A DNA stretch of 64,000 nucleotides from Undibacterium sp. 5I1 (GCF_034314085.1 NZ_JAVIWI010000001.1:496001-560000), one strand, 5' to 3'; positions 39,892 through 49,374 are shown, numbered from the stretch's first letter. A program made the numbers and translations. The notes: a model not told the origin generated them from the sequence alone.

Positions 39892-42387
39892 ATGTTACGT
39901 CTTTCGCTTCGTATGACCTTACGTGACTGGCGGGCTGGTGAGCTGCGCTTTCTGTTAGTTGCTTTGATGATCGCTGTGGCGTCTTTGTCTTCAGTCAGTT
40001 TTTTTGTGGACCGGATGCGCAACGGACTCAACCGCGATGCGCATCAATTGCTGGGGGCGGATTTGTTGATCAGTGCTGATCAGGCGATCAATCCGGCATG
40101 GCGCAGTGAGGCACAAAAACGCGGCTTGACGATGGCCGAGACGGTTGTCTTCCCTAGCATGGCGATTGCAGGCGAGGGTGACAATGTCGCTACTAAGCTG
40201 GTCTCACTCAAAGCGGTTACACCTGGCTACCCGTTACGCGGCAATCTCAAACTGAGTCAGACCCAGCAAGGTGCTGAAGTCATTACCAAAATTGTGCCGC
40301 CATCCGGCACGGTCTGGATTGATCCAGCATTGCTGATTAGCATGAAGCTGAAGATTGGCGATCAACTCAAACTCGGCGATAAAACTCTCAACATTACACA
40401 ACTGATTGCCAATGAGCCAGATCGTGGCGCTGGTTTTATGAACTTTGCGCCGCGTGTGATGGTGAATATGGCAGACCTGACCGCGACTAACCTGATCCAA
40501 AATGGCTCGCGTGTCACTTATCGATTATTACTGGCCGGGCCAGCGGCTGCGATTACACAATTTCAAAAATGGCTGCAAGAGGGAATCGAGCGCAATCAAA
40601 CCAAAGGTGTACGGCTAGAATCTTTGGAATCAGGCCGGCCAGAAATGCGCGCCACGCTAGATCGAGCTGAACAATTTCTATCGCTGGTTGGCTTGCTATC
40701 TGCCATGCTAGCCGCCGTTGCAGTGGCAATGGCAGCGCGGCGATTTATGCTACGTCATCTGGACGCTTGTGCAATGCTGCGCTGTCTTGGACAAACGCAG
40801 AACCAGGTCACTGGCATGTACCTGATTGAATTTTTAATGATCGGTATTGTCGGCAGCGCCGCTGGAGTCATTGTCGGTTTTGCCGGACATTATGTTTTGC
40901 TGGAGTGGCTGGGTAAGTTAGTCTCGAACGATTTACCGTCCGCCACCTGGCAACCCGCGTTACAAGGGATTGCAACGGGTTTACTTTTGTTAGTCGGGTT
41001 TGCACTGCCACCGATTTTGCAACTGCGCAATGTGCCGCATAACCGCGTCATTCGTCGTGAGCAAGACGCACCACAAGCCCTGACGTTGGCGACCTATTTG
41101 CTCGGACTGGGCATGTTTATCGGGCTATTATTATGGCAAGCTGGTGATGTCAAACTGGGTTTGCTGACTGCGGGTGGTTTCTTGATCGGTTTGCTAGTAT
41201 TTGCCCTCGTTTCCTGGTTGGGCGTGGCATCATTGAAGCGGCTGCGTAACTTAAGCACGAACACCGCTTGGCGCTTTGCTGTCACTGCCTTACAACGTCG
41301 TCCTGGTGCTACGGTAATTCAGGTCGTGTCGCTTGCCTTGGGCTTGATGGCGTTGTTGCTACTGACGGTTGTTCGTGGCGATTTAATTACCGCTTGGAAG
41401 AGCTCTACTCCGGCAGACGCGCCCAATCAATTTGTGATCAACATCCAGCCAGATCAAAAGAACGACGTCGCTACGCGCTTAAACCAAGTTGCCGAACCCG
41501 TGCTTTACCCGATGATACGTGGCAGACTAATTGAAGTGAACAACAAGGCGATTACCGACAGTACTTATCCCGACGATCGTGCAAAACGCTTGGTCGACCG
41601 AGAATTCAACCTGTCGACCATGACCGATATGCCCGCAAGTAATACATTGGTCGCGGGTAAATGGTATCAAGACACACAGCCAGAAGCCTCAGTAGAAGAG
41701 GGTATTGCCAAAACTTTGGGATTAAAGTTAGGCGACAAGCTCACCTTCGATGTTGCCGGCCAAAAAATTACTGCGCCGATTACCAGTTTGCGTAAGCTAG
41801 ATTGGGGATCAATGCGGGTCAACTTTTTTGTGATCATCAATCCCAAAGCGGTTGTCGATTTACCGCAAACCTGGATAACGGCGTTTCATTTGCCGGAAAG
41901 CGATCAGCGCTTCGTCAATCAGCTCACGCTGGATTATCCTAATCTGACGGTGGTCGATGTTGGCGCGATGCTCAAGCAAGTACAAAGCGTGCTCGATCAG
42001 GTAATTACGGCGGTAGAATTTTTATTCCTATTCACCCTCGCGTCTGGTGTGCTGGTGTTGTACGCCGCACTTGCCGGATCGCAGGACCTGCGCATGCGCG
42101 AAGCGGCCTTGCTACGCGCTTTGGGCGCAACCCGCAAACAATTATCGCAAGCACAGTGGATAGAGTTTTTGCTGGTCGGCGGATTGGCTGGTGTATTAGC
42201 CGCTAGCGGCGCATCGGCAATTGGTTGGGCACTGGCGCATTTCAGCTTTAATTTTGAGTGGCAATTCAGTCCGGTAGTATGGATCGTAGGACTATTTGTC
42301 GGCGCTGCTTGCGCGCTAATCGGTGGCTGGCTGGGTTTGCGCAATGTGCTGAATCAACCACCTTTATTGAGTTTGCGTGAGGGCTAA
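39892..42387 (+). CDS. ABC transporter permease of the FtsX/MacB type (YbbP-like)
   Basis: 831 residues. Two FtsX repeats are present. The first has a membrane helix near the N-terminus (LRFLLVALMIAVASLSSVSFFV), a periplasmic domain, and helices at about 260-380. The second half repeats this, with four or more helices around 410-500 and 705-825 and the segment MREAALLRALGATRKQL. In E. coli YbbP pairs with the ATPase YbbA and, by context, with the esterase TesA. Here no ATPase gene is adjacent. GGAAAG before ATG 39892 sets the start; a GTG two codons upstream is less likely. Confidence 0.87.
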   Translation: MLRLSLRMTLRDWRAGELRFLLVALMIAVASLSSVSFFVDRMRNGLNRDAHQLLGADLLISADQAINPAWRSEAQKRGLTMAETVVFPSMAIAGEGDNVATKLVSLKAVTPGYPLRGNLKLSQTQQGAEVITKIVPPSGTVWIDPALLISMKLKIGDQLKLGDKTLNITQLIANEPDRGAGFMNFAPRVMVNMADLTATNLIQNGSRVTYRLLLAGPAAAITQFQKWLQEGIERNQTKGVRLESLESGRPEMRATLDRAEQFLSLVGLLSAMLAAVAVAMAARRFMLRHLDACAMLRCLGQTQNQVTGMYLIEFLMIGIVGSAAGVIVGFAGHYVLLEWLGKLVSNDLPSATWQPALQGIATGLLLLVGFALPPILQLRNVPHNRVIRREQDAPQALTLATYLLGLGMFIGLLLWQAGDVKLGLLTAGGFLIGLLVFALVSWLGVASLKRLRNLSTNTAWRFAVTALQRRPGATVIQVVSLALGLMALLLLTVVRGDLITAWKSSTPADAPNQFVINIQPDQKNDVATRLNQVAEPVLYPMIRGRLIEVNNKAITDSTYPDDRAKRLVDREFNLSTMTDMPASNTLVAGKWYQDTQPEASVEEGIAKTLGLKLGDKLTFDVAGQKITAPITSLRKLDWGSMRVNFFVIINPKAVVDLPQTWITAFHLPESDQRFVNQLTLDYPNLTVVDVGAMLKQVQSVLDQVITAVEFLFLFTLASGVLVLYAALAGSQDLRMREAALLRALGATRKQLSQAQWIEFLLVGGLAGVLAASGASAIGWALAHFSFNFEWQFSPVVWIVGLFVGAACALIGGWLGLRNVLNQPPLLSLREG

Positions 42388-42446
42388 ATCGCCTGCATAA
42401 AACGCCTCGTAACGATCATTCTTCACCTAAGAAAAATTTCACAGTA

Positions 42447-42878
42447 ATGACGACAGAATCAAACAGCAATACGCAAGATACTCAACCGGAAGAGGAAGCG
42501 TCCAAGCTTTACGAACTCATTGGCGGCGCCAACAAACTCCGTCAAATGGTAGATCGTTTCTATGATTTGATGGAGCTAGAGCCCGAGTTTGCTGGCATCC
42601 GCGCTTTGCATCCGATACCAATGGATGGCTCACGCGATAAGTTATTTTGGTTCTTGTCCGGCTGGATGGGCGGTCCGAATCTTTATATTGAGCAATTCGG
42701 GCATCCACGCCTGCGCGCACGCCATTTGCCCTATGCCATCGCCAGCAGCGAGCGCGATCAATGGTTGCGTTGCATGGCATGGGCAATGCAAGATGTCGGG
42801 ATCGCAGCGGACTTGCAGCAACATCTGATGCAGTCGTTTTATCAGACGGCGGATTGGATGCGGAATAAGCAAGGCTAA
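42447..42878 (+). CDS. Group II truncated haemoglobin
   Basis: 143 residues. A 2-over-2 globin, oxygen- or NO-related. KLYELIGGANKLRQMVDRFYDLM opens the fold. WFLSGWMGGPNLYIEQFGHPRLRARHLPYAI holds the Trp of group II proteins and the proximal His region. MAWAMQDVGI gives the G helix. The N-terminal 20 residues are acidic and unstructured. It lies 59 bases downstream of the permease gene; a shared transcript is possible. Confidence 0.92.
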   Translation: MTTESNSNTQDTQPEEEASKLYELIGGANKLRQMVDRFYDLMELEPEFAGIRALHPIPMDGSRDKLFWFLSGWMGGPNLYIEQFGHPRLRARHLPYAIASSERDQWLRCMAWAMQDVGIAADLQQHLMQSFYQTADWMRNKQG

Positions 42879-43005
42879 TCGCTATTGGGGCATCCATTTC
42901 GATTCAAAAGCATCTTTTCCTTGATGGGGGAAGATGAAACGTTCGCCTGCTTCATTTAATGCACTAAGCCTGAATCTATAACAAACAATAAATAAAATCT
43001 ACGAT

Positions 43006-44502
43006 ATGAATTTGATAGAAATTTTGGTGCTCATCACGCTCGCTATTTTGCTAGTGATTAACTTGCTCGTTTTATTACGGAGTAGCGGCAACGATGTCGG
43101 CCCTCAACTGCTTGCATTACAACAATCACTGCAACAGGGACAACAGCAGCAAACTCAATTGCAGCAGGCGCAGGAGCGTTCCGAGCGGTCTTTGCGTGAG
43201 CAAGTGCAATCCACTGCACAAGCGACCAGACAAGAATTAGGCGGGAATTTTTCTCAGCTTCAGCAAACATTGGCAGCGCAATTAACCAGCGTAGCGACTC
43301 TGCAAAATAATCAGATTGATGCATTTTCGCAGCAGCTGATTAAGCTGACGGAATCCAATGCGCAGCAGTTGGAACAGGTGCGGCTGGCGTTGATACAGCA
43401 AAGCCAAAACTCGCGCGATGAACAGGCAGTTAGCCTGAAGCGGTTTGGCGATACCTTAAACCAAAGTCTGGCAACGCTGACCGAATCCAATGCCTTACGC
43501 ATGGCCGAAGTGCGGGCGACTCTGGAAGAGAAGATCAAACATCTGCAAGACGACAATGCCGCCAAGCTCGAAGAGATGCGTAAGACCGTTGATGAAAAAC
43601 TGCATGCCACGCTGGAGCAGCGTTTGGGCGAATCCTTTAAACAAGTTTCAGACCGTTTAGAAAAAGTGCATCAAGGTCTGGGCGAAATGCAGCAATTAGC
43701 CATTGGTGTCGGCGATCTGAAACGAGTACTGACCAATGTAAAAACCCGCGGAACCTGGGGCGAGGTGCAGCTAGAAATGGTGTTGGAACAAATGCTCACA
43801 CCAGAGCAATACGCCAAGAACGTCGAGACCGTGCCAGGCTCTGGAGAGCGGGTAGAGTTTGCAGTGAAATTGCCAGGCAAAGAAGATGGCAGAGCACCAG
43901 TCTGGATGCCGATTGATGCCAAGTTCCCTAAAGAGCAGTATGAGCGTTTGATTGACGCCGCCGAGCGCGCAGATGCCGAAGGCGTTGCGCAGGCAGGTAA
44001 AGAATTAGAACGCGCAATCCGTGGCGAAGCCAAGACCATTGCAGAGAAATATCTGTCGCCGCCACTAACCACCGATTTTGCGATTTTGTTTTTACCGACC
44101 GAAGGTCTGTACGCCGAAGTCATGCGCCGCCCGGGTTTGGCAGATGAATTACAACGCACCTACCGCGTCAGCATCTCTGGCCCATCCACTTTATCGGCAT
44201 TGCTGAACAGTTTGCAGATGGGCTTCCGTACCTTGGTATTAGAAAAACGCTCATCAGAAGTCTGGCAAGTATTAGGCGCAGTCAAGACCGAGTTCGGCAA
44301 ATTTGGCGACGTACTTGCCTCCACCAAAGCCGCCCTGGTCAGAGCCGCAGACAACATCGACAAGGCAGAAGTGCGCACCCGTCAAATGACCAGAAAGTTG
44401 AAGTCGGTAGAGGCATTACCATCCGATTCTGCCCAGAGCCTGTTAGGTGTGGACGGAGATTTGGGTTTGGATGAGCCGGGGGATGTAGGCACTGCTGGTT
44501 GA
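43006..44502 (+). CDS. rmuC: DNA recombination protein RmuC
   Basis: 498 residues. An N-terminal membrane helix (LIEILVLITLAILLVINLLVLL) precedes a long Gln-rich coiled coil (about 30-235). The RmuC nuclease-like domain spans about 240-430 (NVKTRGTWGEVQLEMVLEQML, PVWMPIDAKFPKEQY, FLPTEGLYAEV). In E. coli RmuC lowers inversions between short repeats, which is of interest in a genome with many palindromes. The C-terminal tail is variable. Confidence 0.95.
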   Translation: MNLIEILVLITLAILLVINLLVLLRSSGNDVGPQLLALQQSLQQGQQQQTQLQQAQERSERSLREQVQSTAQATRQELGGNFSQLQQTLAAQLTSVATLQNNQIDAFSQQLIKLTESNAQQLEQVRLALIQQSQNSRDEQAVSLKRFGDTLNQSLATLTESNALRMAEVRATLEEKIKHLQDDNAAKLEEMRKTVDEKLHATLEQRLGESFKQVSDRLEKVHQGLGEMQQLAIGVGDLKRVLTNVKTRGTWGEVQLEMVLEQMLTPEQYAKNVETVPGSGERVEFAVKLPGKEDGRAPVWMPIDAKFPKEQYERLIDAAERADAEGVAQAGKELERAIRGEAKTIAEKYLSPPLTTDFAILFLPTEGLYAEVMRRPGLADELQRTYRVSISGPSTLSALLNSLQMGFRTLVLEKRSSEVWQVLGAVKTEFGKFGDVLASTKAALVRAADNIDKAEVRTRQMTRKLKSVEALPSDSAQSLLGVDGDLGLDEPGDVGTAG

Positions 44503-44558
44503 TGTATTGATACGTTCCGGTCGTCACATAAGCGGAAAATCATAATTGCACCACCTGT

Positions 44559-44629
44559 AGGGTGCGCCATGCGCACCAACCTACTTGGGGTAACCGTCTA
44601 ATTACAACATGGTGCGCATGGCGCACCCT
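44559..44629. repeat. REP-type perfect inverted repeat
   Basis: AGGGTGCGCCATGCGCACCA at 44559-44578 is matched exactly in reverse complement at 44610-44629, leaving a 31-base loop. The motif family GGGTGCGC...GCGCACC is common between genes in proteobacteria. It is one of several repeats packed into the 569-base convergent spacer after rmuC. Confidence 0.75.
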
Positions 44630-44693
44630 GCCCAGAAATCCTAACTTTTCCGACTCCAGCCATTGAGAGAGCCGAATTTAATTTTAGTAAAAA

Positions 44694-44857
44694 TTAAACC
44701 CAGATTTTCCATTGGAACAACGCCAGGCAGTTCGCCAAAGGTGCAATTGTCGCTGTAGCGTTCCCACTCAAATCGCGCTGTTGGTATCCCTCTGAAGACC
44801 GCACGCCGTCTGCGTTTTTTGCGAAGTGGTAGCGGTCTAATGGAAAATATGAGTTAA
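44694..44857 (-). repeat. Family 3 element with terminal inverted repeats, copy 1
   Basis: A 164-bp element bounded by TTAAACCCAGATTTTCCATT at 44694-44713 and a near inverse AATGGAAAATATGAGTTAA at about 44839-44857. Its reverse complement matches the copy at 52828 along most of its length, e.g. GACAATTG-ACCTTTGGCGAA and CGCGATTTGAGTG. It has no coding capacity. Confidence 0.75.
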
Positions 44858-44867
44858 ATTCGATCGC

Positions 44868-44923
44868 CCAATAAAAATGCGCCTTCCGAGCACTTTTTGG
44901 CTTGGGAGGCGCATTTTTATTGG
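44868..44923. terminator. Bidirectional terminator-like hairpin
   Basis: CCAATAAAAATGCGCC (44868-44883) faces GGCGCATTTTTATTGG (44908-44923). The A run on one side and T run on the other give terminators for both strands, between the convergent rmuC and GGDEF genes. The loop of 24 bases is longer than usual, partly paired by further bases. Confidence 0.7.
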
Positions 44924-44955
44924 ACGTCTGATTTTAAAATTGAGCGCCAATTTCA

Positions 44956-45032
44956 ATCCAAATTTTCTGTTAGCCGCTATCGCCTATTAGTAACGCGGAT
45001 GGCACTTGCTGTTCCAACTGAAAATCTGCTTT
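44956..45032 (+). repeat. Family 3 element, shortened remnant
   Basis: TCCAAATTTTCTGTTAGCCG followed by CTATCGC, and later GTTCCAACTGAAAATCTGCTTT, match the two ends of the copy at 52828. The middle (about 165 bases) is missing. It is best read as an internally deleted, decayed copy. Confidence 0.5.
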
Positions 45033-45071
45033 CGATCTTAATAACTGATGGTCGCGCCGTTGTACTGGTAA

Positions 45072-46676
45072 TTAGGATTTATCGTCTGGATCGTACAGAC
45101 GATAATTATTTTTACCCGATTTTTTGACTGCATACATAGTGTCATCTGCCTGTCGCATTACGTCATTTTTATCGAAATCGGCATCGCCTACATAAGTAAT
45201 GCCGATGCTGGCACCAATTTCTGTCTGGGTACCGACGTCTAAATCAATCGGAGCCGAGGTGAGCGTGATGATTTTCCAGGCGATTTCTTTTGCTTTATCG
45301 GCGTCTTGTAAATCTTTTAGTAAGACGACAAACTCATCCCCGCCGAGTCTGGCGACAAAGTCCGATCGTCTGACTATTTTGAATAATATCTGTGTGAAGT
45401 GACAGAGTATTTTGTCACCGGCATCATGACCGTGAGTTTCATTGACGGATTTAAATCCATCCAGATCGATGAGTAATAAGAAAAATCCACTACCAGTTTT
45501 TTGTATCGACCGTTTTAAGCTGGCGATCTCGTTATCAAAACCCAGACGATTAAATGCGCCTGTAAGGTAATCTGTGACGGCCAGCTGGTTTGCTGCTTCC
45601 TCTCCGGTTTTATGATCGGTAATATCATTGAGCAGGCCTTGTAGCACACCATCTTCGATCGGGCTTAACACAATGTGCAACCACTTGCGTACAGGCGGTG
45701 TACCAATTTCAATCGAAAAGTCTTCCGATAAGATCTGATCTTGATTAGTTGCGGTGTCGATCATCATGTGCAGCCGTAACTCTTGCCCCTCTAGCGCAGA
45801 CATCAAGCCACTGCTGATATTGTCTGAGGTGGTGTCTGGCGATAGCGCCAGCAAGCGTAAAAAGGCCGTGTTGTAGGAGGTGACTTCGCCCGACGTTTTG
45901 AGTAAAAAAATCCCGGTCTCGGCGTTATCAAAAATAGTGCGGAATTTTTTCTCGCCAATCTCATGCTTGATGCGCAGATGCCGCTCATCTTCCAGAATAT
46001 TGACCAGTTTGCCGACGATGGTATTGACGTCGCGCACGAGCTGGCCGATCTCATCTCGCTCATTACCGAGAGGGAGCGACAGTCTTGCTCCTGCTTCCGG
46101 GGATAAATCATGCAAGCGATCGGAGATGGTTTTGATCGGTCTGGCGATGATCTTAATCACGACATAGACCAAGGCCAGTGCCATCAAAATGGTTTGTAGT
46201 ATTAGCAAATAGGTGGTGAAATTCGCCTTGCTATTGACTTGCTTCTGAATGAAGGCCATGTCTGGTACCAGCTCGATCTGACATACTTTTTCCGCAGTAT
46301 TAAACGGGGAAAACACATCTCGGGTAATCCGAATATCTGATGATGGCAGCGTAGCTAGTTTTGCTTTAGCCAATTTGCTTGCCTGTGCTAACTTCGTCGC
46401 TGGGGTAAAAATCCGTATGCTGTAAACATCTTCATTCTTGAGTAATCCCCGGCTAACCTCTGCCGCCAAATTGATATCTAACAAGTAGCAGGCAATACTG
46501 GTAGTACTTTCTACAGTGCTGAGCAAGTTGCCCATTCTGCTTTTTGCCTGCTCTTGCTCTAAATGCGAAGTCCAGTAATAAGTGAACACCGCAAAAAAAC
46601 TACCGACTAGGAGCGCAATTCCCAGCACAATAAATGTGCTGCGATAAATAATGCTGGTACGCAGTAGTTTGAGCAT
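45072..46676 (-). CDS. Membrane sensor diguanylate cyclase (periplasmic sensor, HAMP, PAS, GGDEF)
   Basis: 534 residues. The first membrane helix lies at about 12-32, a periplasmic sensor at about 33-150 (acyl cache-like, with a cysteine pair) and the second helix at about 150-170. HAMP follows (RPIKTISDRLHDL), then PAS at about 240-365 and GGDEF from about 375. The active site is GGDEF at 445-449 with RRSD (inhibitory site) just before, so cyclic di-GMP synthesis is expected. It is the last gene of a minus-strand cluster after a porin-like and a PstS-like gene. The periplasmic PstS-like protein might be its ligand carrier; this is inference. Confidence 0.92.
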   Translation of the reverse strand: MLKLLRTSIIYRSTFIVLGIALLVGSFFAVFTYYWTSHLEQEQAKSRMGNLLSTVESTTSIACYLLDINLAAEVSRGLLKNEDVYSIRIFTPATKLAQASKLAKAKLATLPSSDIRITRDVFSPFNTAEKVCQIELVPDMAFIQKQVNSKANFTTYLLILQTILMALALVYVVIKIIARPIKTISDRLHDLSPEAGARLSLPLGNERDEIGQLVRDVNTIVGKLVNILEDERHLRIKHEIGEKKFRTIFDNAETGIFLLKTSGEVTSYNTAFLRLLALSPDTTSDNISSGLMSALEGQELRLHMMIDTATNQDQILSEDFSIEIGTPPVRKWLHIVLSPIEDGVLQGLLNDITDHKTGEEAANQLAVTDYLTGAFNRLGFDNEIASLKRSIQKTGSGFFLLLIDLDGFKSVNETHGHDAGDKILCHFTQILFKIVRRSDFVARLGGDEFVVLLKDLQDADKAKEIAWKIITLTSAPIDLDVGTQTEIGASIGITYVGDADFDKNDVMRQADDTMYAVKKSGKNNYRLYDPDDKS

Positions 46677-46817
46677 AGTCGGTATTTTAAGTAGTTAGTT
46701 TTGCTTGTATTCGTTTGTTGGTATTTACTGGTGCTTACTGATGTAAGTTCGATATAACTTCGGTGTAACTTATTAACGGTTTGCTTGGATCTAAGTAAGC
46801 TAAGTGCGCTGATTAAT

Positions 46818-47267
46818 TTAAGGCGTAGAGTCAAAAATAACTTTGACCCGTTTATCTAATTTCTTTCTATCAATATACGCGATCGCGCCTTTATTGTTAC
46901 TAACAATTTCCAGTACTTGTTCTACGCTATCCGCCTGGCGCGGTGGCGAACCTTGTCCGGAAAAAGTCAGACGAGCCCAGTAGGAATTGATCTCTGGTAA
47001 TTCCTTATTGACCATGCTGGCGTAAAATTTAGTCTTTTCTGAGATAGGCGTGTTGAGATCAATCGGCATGGCTTTAATGCCTGATGGCAGTTTGCGATAT
47101 CTGCCCATGTAAATATTGACGACATCATCTTTGCTCATCTTTTCTATCCCGCTATCGGGATTAGCAATCACCACAAAATCAGCACAAAAAGCTTGATTGC
47201 CGCCAACCATTATAAATAAGACGAGTGCTAGGCCAGGCAGGAGTGCGCGATGTACTAGGGTTTTCAT
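46818..47267 (-). CDS. PstS-like periplasmic phosphate-binding-type protein
   Basis: 149 residues with a signal peptide (LLPGLALVLFIMVGGNQAFCA). The mature part (about 120 residues) resembles the short, single-lobe PstS-like domain: SKDDVVNIYMGRYRKLPSGIKAMPIDLN, and SYWARLTFSGQGSPPRQADS, then VSNNKGAIAYIDRK. This is about half the length of true PstS, so transport is unlikely; a sensory accessory role is inferred. AGGGATAG precedes the ATG. It starts nine bases after the porin-like gene and precedes the GGDEF gene by 141 bases. Confidence 0.85.
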   Translation of the reverse strand: MKTLVHRALLPGLALVLFIMVGGNQAFCADFVVIANPDSGIEKMSKDDVVNIYMGRYRKLPSGIKAMPIDLNTPISEKTKFYASMVNKELPEINSYWARLTFSGQGSPPRQADSVEQVLEIVSNNKGAIAYIDRKKLDKRVKVIFDSTP

Positions 47268-47276
47268 GATCTATCC

Positions 47277-48533
47277 CTAAAATACAAAATTGACTGAGAC
47301 GCTGAGCAAATTGGCTTTGCCATCCCAACCCGGTTGAGCGTTGCGGGTTACTTGTGGACTGGTACTATCAACATGATCTACTTGTATTTTTAAATCAATT
47401 TTATCCCCCAAGTCGTAGCGTGCGCCGAGTGATAAGGTGCTTTGCTTATTGACTACGGTATTGGCTAGCGCATTCGCGCCAAGAATCAGAATGTCGATAT
47501 TGGGGTTAATGCCAAACGGTAAGCCGGTGTTGCCATTGCTTTGTCGATGTTCTGGCGTGGCGGCGGAGTAGCTAAAGTAGGGCGTCCATTTTTTAATTCT
47601 GTAACCTGCTGTGAAATATCCCGCCTTGAATCCTGGGTAAGGCAGTATTGCCGACTTGGTCTGGCTTAACATCAGTTGTGCTTGCAAGGGGCCTTCATCA
47701 TAGGCGATACCTGCGGAGAGGTAGTTGATGGCTTTATCCTGGAATCCAATATTACCAGCGACGGTCGCGGCTAACGGGCTGATCGCGTTAATTGCAGGGG
47801 AACGTAAACCATCAATCAAGCCCTGAAAACCAGGGAACTCGTTTTTGAAACGTATCTGGCTATAACCAACCCGATACATCCAACTTTCAGTTTGATATTC
47901 GACATGTCCGCCTACAACATCCGAACCTTTTAATGAGAAATATTGATCTGGCACACCGGTATAGGTTTTTTCTCTGGCTTTACCCGCAAAGGCTTTGAAA
48001 CGGGCGATCCCCGGGCCGACCGGATATTTGATGACCATATCCGCACCATCGATATACGACACGATCAAGTTACCAAAATAATCGATGGGCGGACGTACCC
48101 ATAAATAAGAGTAGGCGACATTGCGCGAGTCGGCCAAGAGGTAGACATCAAAACCCAGGCGACCTGCACGCAATTGCAAATTATCGTTCGGGTTATATTT
48201 AAGAAACGCCCAGGTAACGTCAGGGTCGAAGCCAGTTTGTGAGCGGCGGCTGACGACTTGGACTGAGGCGTCCAAATTGTCAAGAATGGAGGTGGAGAGT
48301 TGCAGACCTAGCAGGGAATCAACGCCAAAATCGAGCTGGCTAGAGTAGCCTACGCCTCTGGCTTGCAACAAATCTCGCACGATATCGACTTGACCAGTAT
48401 CGCTGTACACAGCACCGACCGTGCCAAAACCGCTGATTGTGAAGGGTTTGTCGCCGTCCGCTGCCTGTGCCTGTTGAACACATAATAGCCAGCAGCAAAG
48501 TAAAAGACATCGTCGAACAATCACATCCAGCAT
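47277..48533 (-). CDS. Porin-like outer-membrane protein
   Basis: 418 residues. A signal peptide (VRRCLLLCCWLLCVQQAQA) precedes a mature chain of alternating hydrophobic strands, ending in NLLSVSVNFVF, with the C-terminal Phe of outer-membrane barrels. It begins with FTISGFGTVGAVYSDTGQVD, as in several general porin-like families of unknown substrate. It is the first gene of a cluster with a PstS-like periplasmic protein and a GGDEF sensor. Substrate unknown. Confidence 0.85.
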   Translation of the reverse strand: MLDVIVRRCLLLCCWLLCVQQAQAADGDKPFTISGFGTVGAVYSDTGQVDIVRDLLQARGVGYSSQLDFGVDSLLGLQLSTSILDNLDASVQVVSRRSQTGFDPDVTWAFLKYNPNDNLQLRAGRLGFDVYLLADSRNVAYSYLWVRPPIDYFGNLIVSYIDGADMVIKYPVGPGIARFKAFAGKAREKTYTGVPDQYFSLKGSDVVGGHVEYQTESWMYRVGYSQIRFKNEFPGFQGLIDGLRSPAINAISPLAATVAGNIGFQDKAINYLSAGIAYDEGPLQAQLMLSQTKSAILPYPGFKAGYFTAGYRIKKWTPYFSYSAATPEHRQSNGNTGLPFGINPNIDILILGANALANTVVNKQSTLSLGARYDLGDKIDLKIQVDHVDSTSPQVTRNAQPGWDGKANLLSVSVNFVF

Positions 48534-48771
48534 AGGATCGCATTTTCTGTCGAATAAGTTTAAAACACACCGAGCTTTATCTTACACATCTAAAAACTCA
48601 CTGACAACTATTGATTTTTGCTTCTTTTTATAGCAAATAAACATTGTTTTGCTAAGAAAGATCAGTCTATTTGTCCGCGCAGAACAGTACATATTTGGGG
48701 GTGTTTTATTCAGAGGGTTACGTAGCAGTCTGGGCGACTTTATGTAAATTCTTGTGAATCTTATTTAAATA
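48534..48771. other. Spacer without recognised gene
   Basis: Lies between the porin-like gene and the terminator of the helix-hairpin-helix gene. Bases 48726-48755, read in reverse, begin ATTTACATAAAGTCGCCCAG and weakly resemble one arm of family 2 (ATTTACGCAAAATCGCCCCA). Nothing else is seen. Confidence 0.4.
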
Positions 48772-48799
48772 AAAAGGCTGACGTTTAGATCAGCCTTTT
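48772..48799 (-). terminator. Rho-independent terminator of the helix-hairpin-helix gene
   Basis: AAAAGGCTGA (48772-48781) faces TCAGCCTTTT (48790-48799) with an 8-base loop. Read on the minus strand it ends in a T run, 35 bases after the stop at 48835. Confidence 0.85.
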
Positions 48800-48834
48800 G
48801 AAGTGTTTGTCATCCTGTTTTTGCATATGAGAAA

Positions 48835-49179
48835 TTACTTCTTTTTTGCATCCGTTTTTTGTTTCGCAATGATCAGATCTTTGATGCTGTTATAAGCATC
48901 TGCGGGCAAAATCTTTTTATTTAATAAATCATCTTTGCCATTGTATGGACGACCTTTGATGATGGCGTCCGAACGCACATCGCCAATTTTAGGTAATTCT
49001 GATAATTCTTTTTTTGTCGCGCTATTAATATCTAGCAGCTCAACTTTGGCCGACGCAGTGGCCGCAGATGCTGAGACCGAGGCTTTTTTAGGGTCATCTT
49101 TAGCTTGAGCGATACTGACGGCAAATAAAGAGGCGGTGAATAGCATTAGTGATAGTAGCGATTTCAGTAGTTTGTTCAT
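48835..49179 (-). CDS. Exported helix-hairpin-helix protein (ComEA-like)
   Basis: 114 residues. A signal peptide (LLKSLLSLMLFTASLFAVSIAQA) is followed by a Lys/Ser/Ala linker and one helix-hairpin-helix module: LLDINSATKKELSELPKIGDVRSDAIIKGRPYNGKDDLL is a region at about residues 48-86. Such small periplasmic proteins bind DNA and act in uptake with ComEC in competent bacteria. AAGGG precedes the ATG. No other competence genes adjoin it, so the role is inferred from fold and the presence of comEC. Confidence 0.88.
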   Translation of the reverse strand: MNKLLKSLLSLMLFTASLFAVSIAQAKDDPKKASVSASAATASAKVELLDINSATKKELSELPKIGDVRSDAIIKGRPYNGKDDLLNKKILPADAYNSIKDLIIAKQKTDAKKK

Positions 49180-49374
49180 GATTACCCTTTTGTGATACCC
49201 AACGATTAGTCAGGTAGTTGTTGATTTCTAAGTTCTAAGTTTTAAAAATAAGCGAGGAGAAAACCAGATCACAGCGCAAACAATGGGCAATTATCTATAC
49301 CGTACTATCAACGAAAATTACATGGTTATATAGGACGACAGCCAGGTAATTTTCGTGAATCTAAAACGATTACT

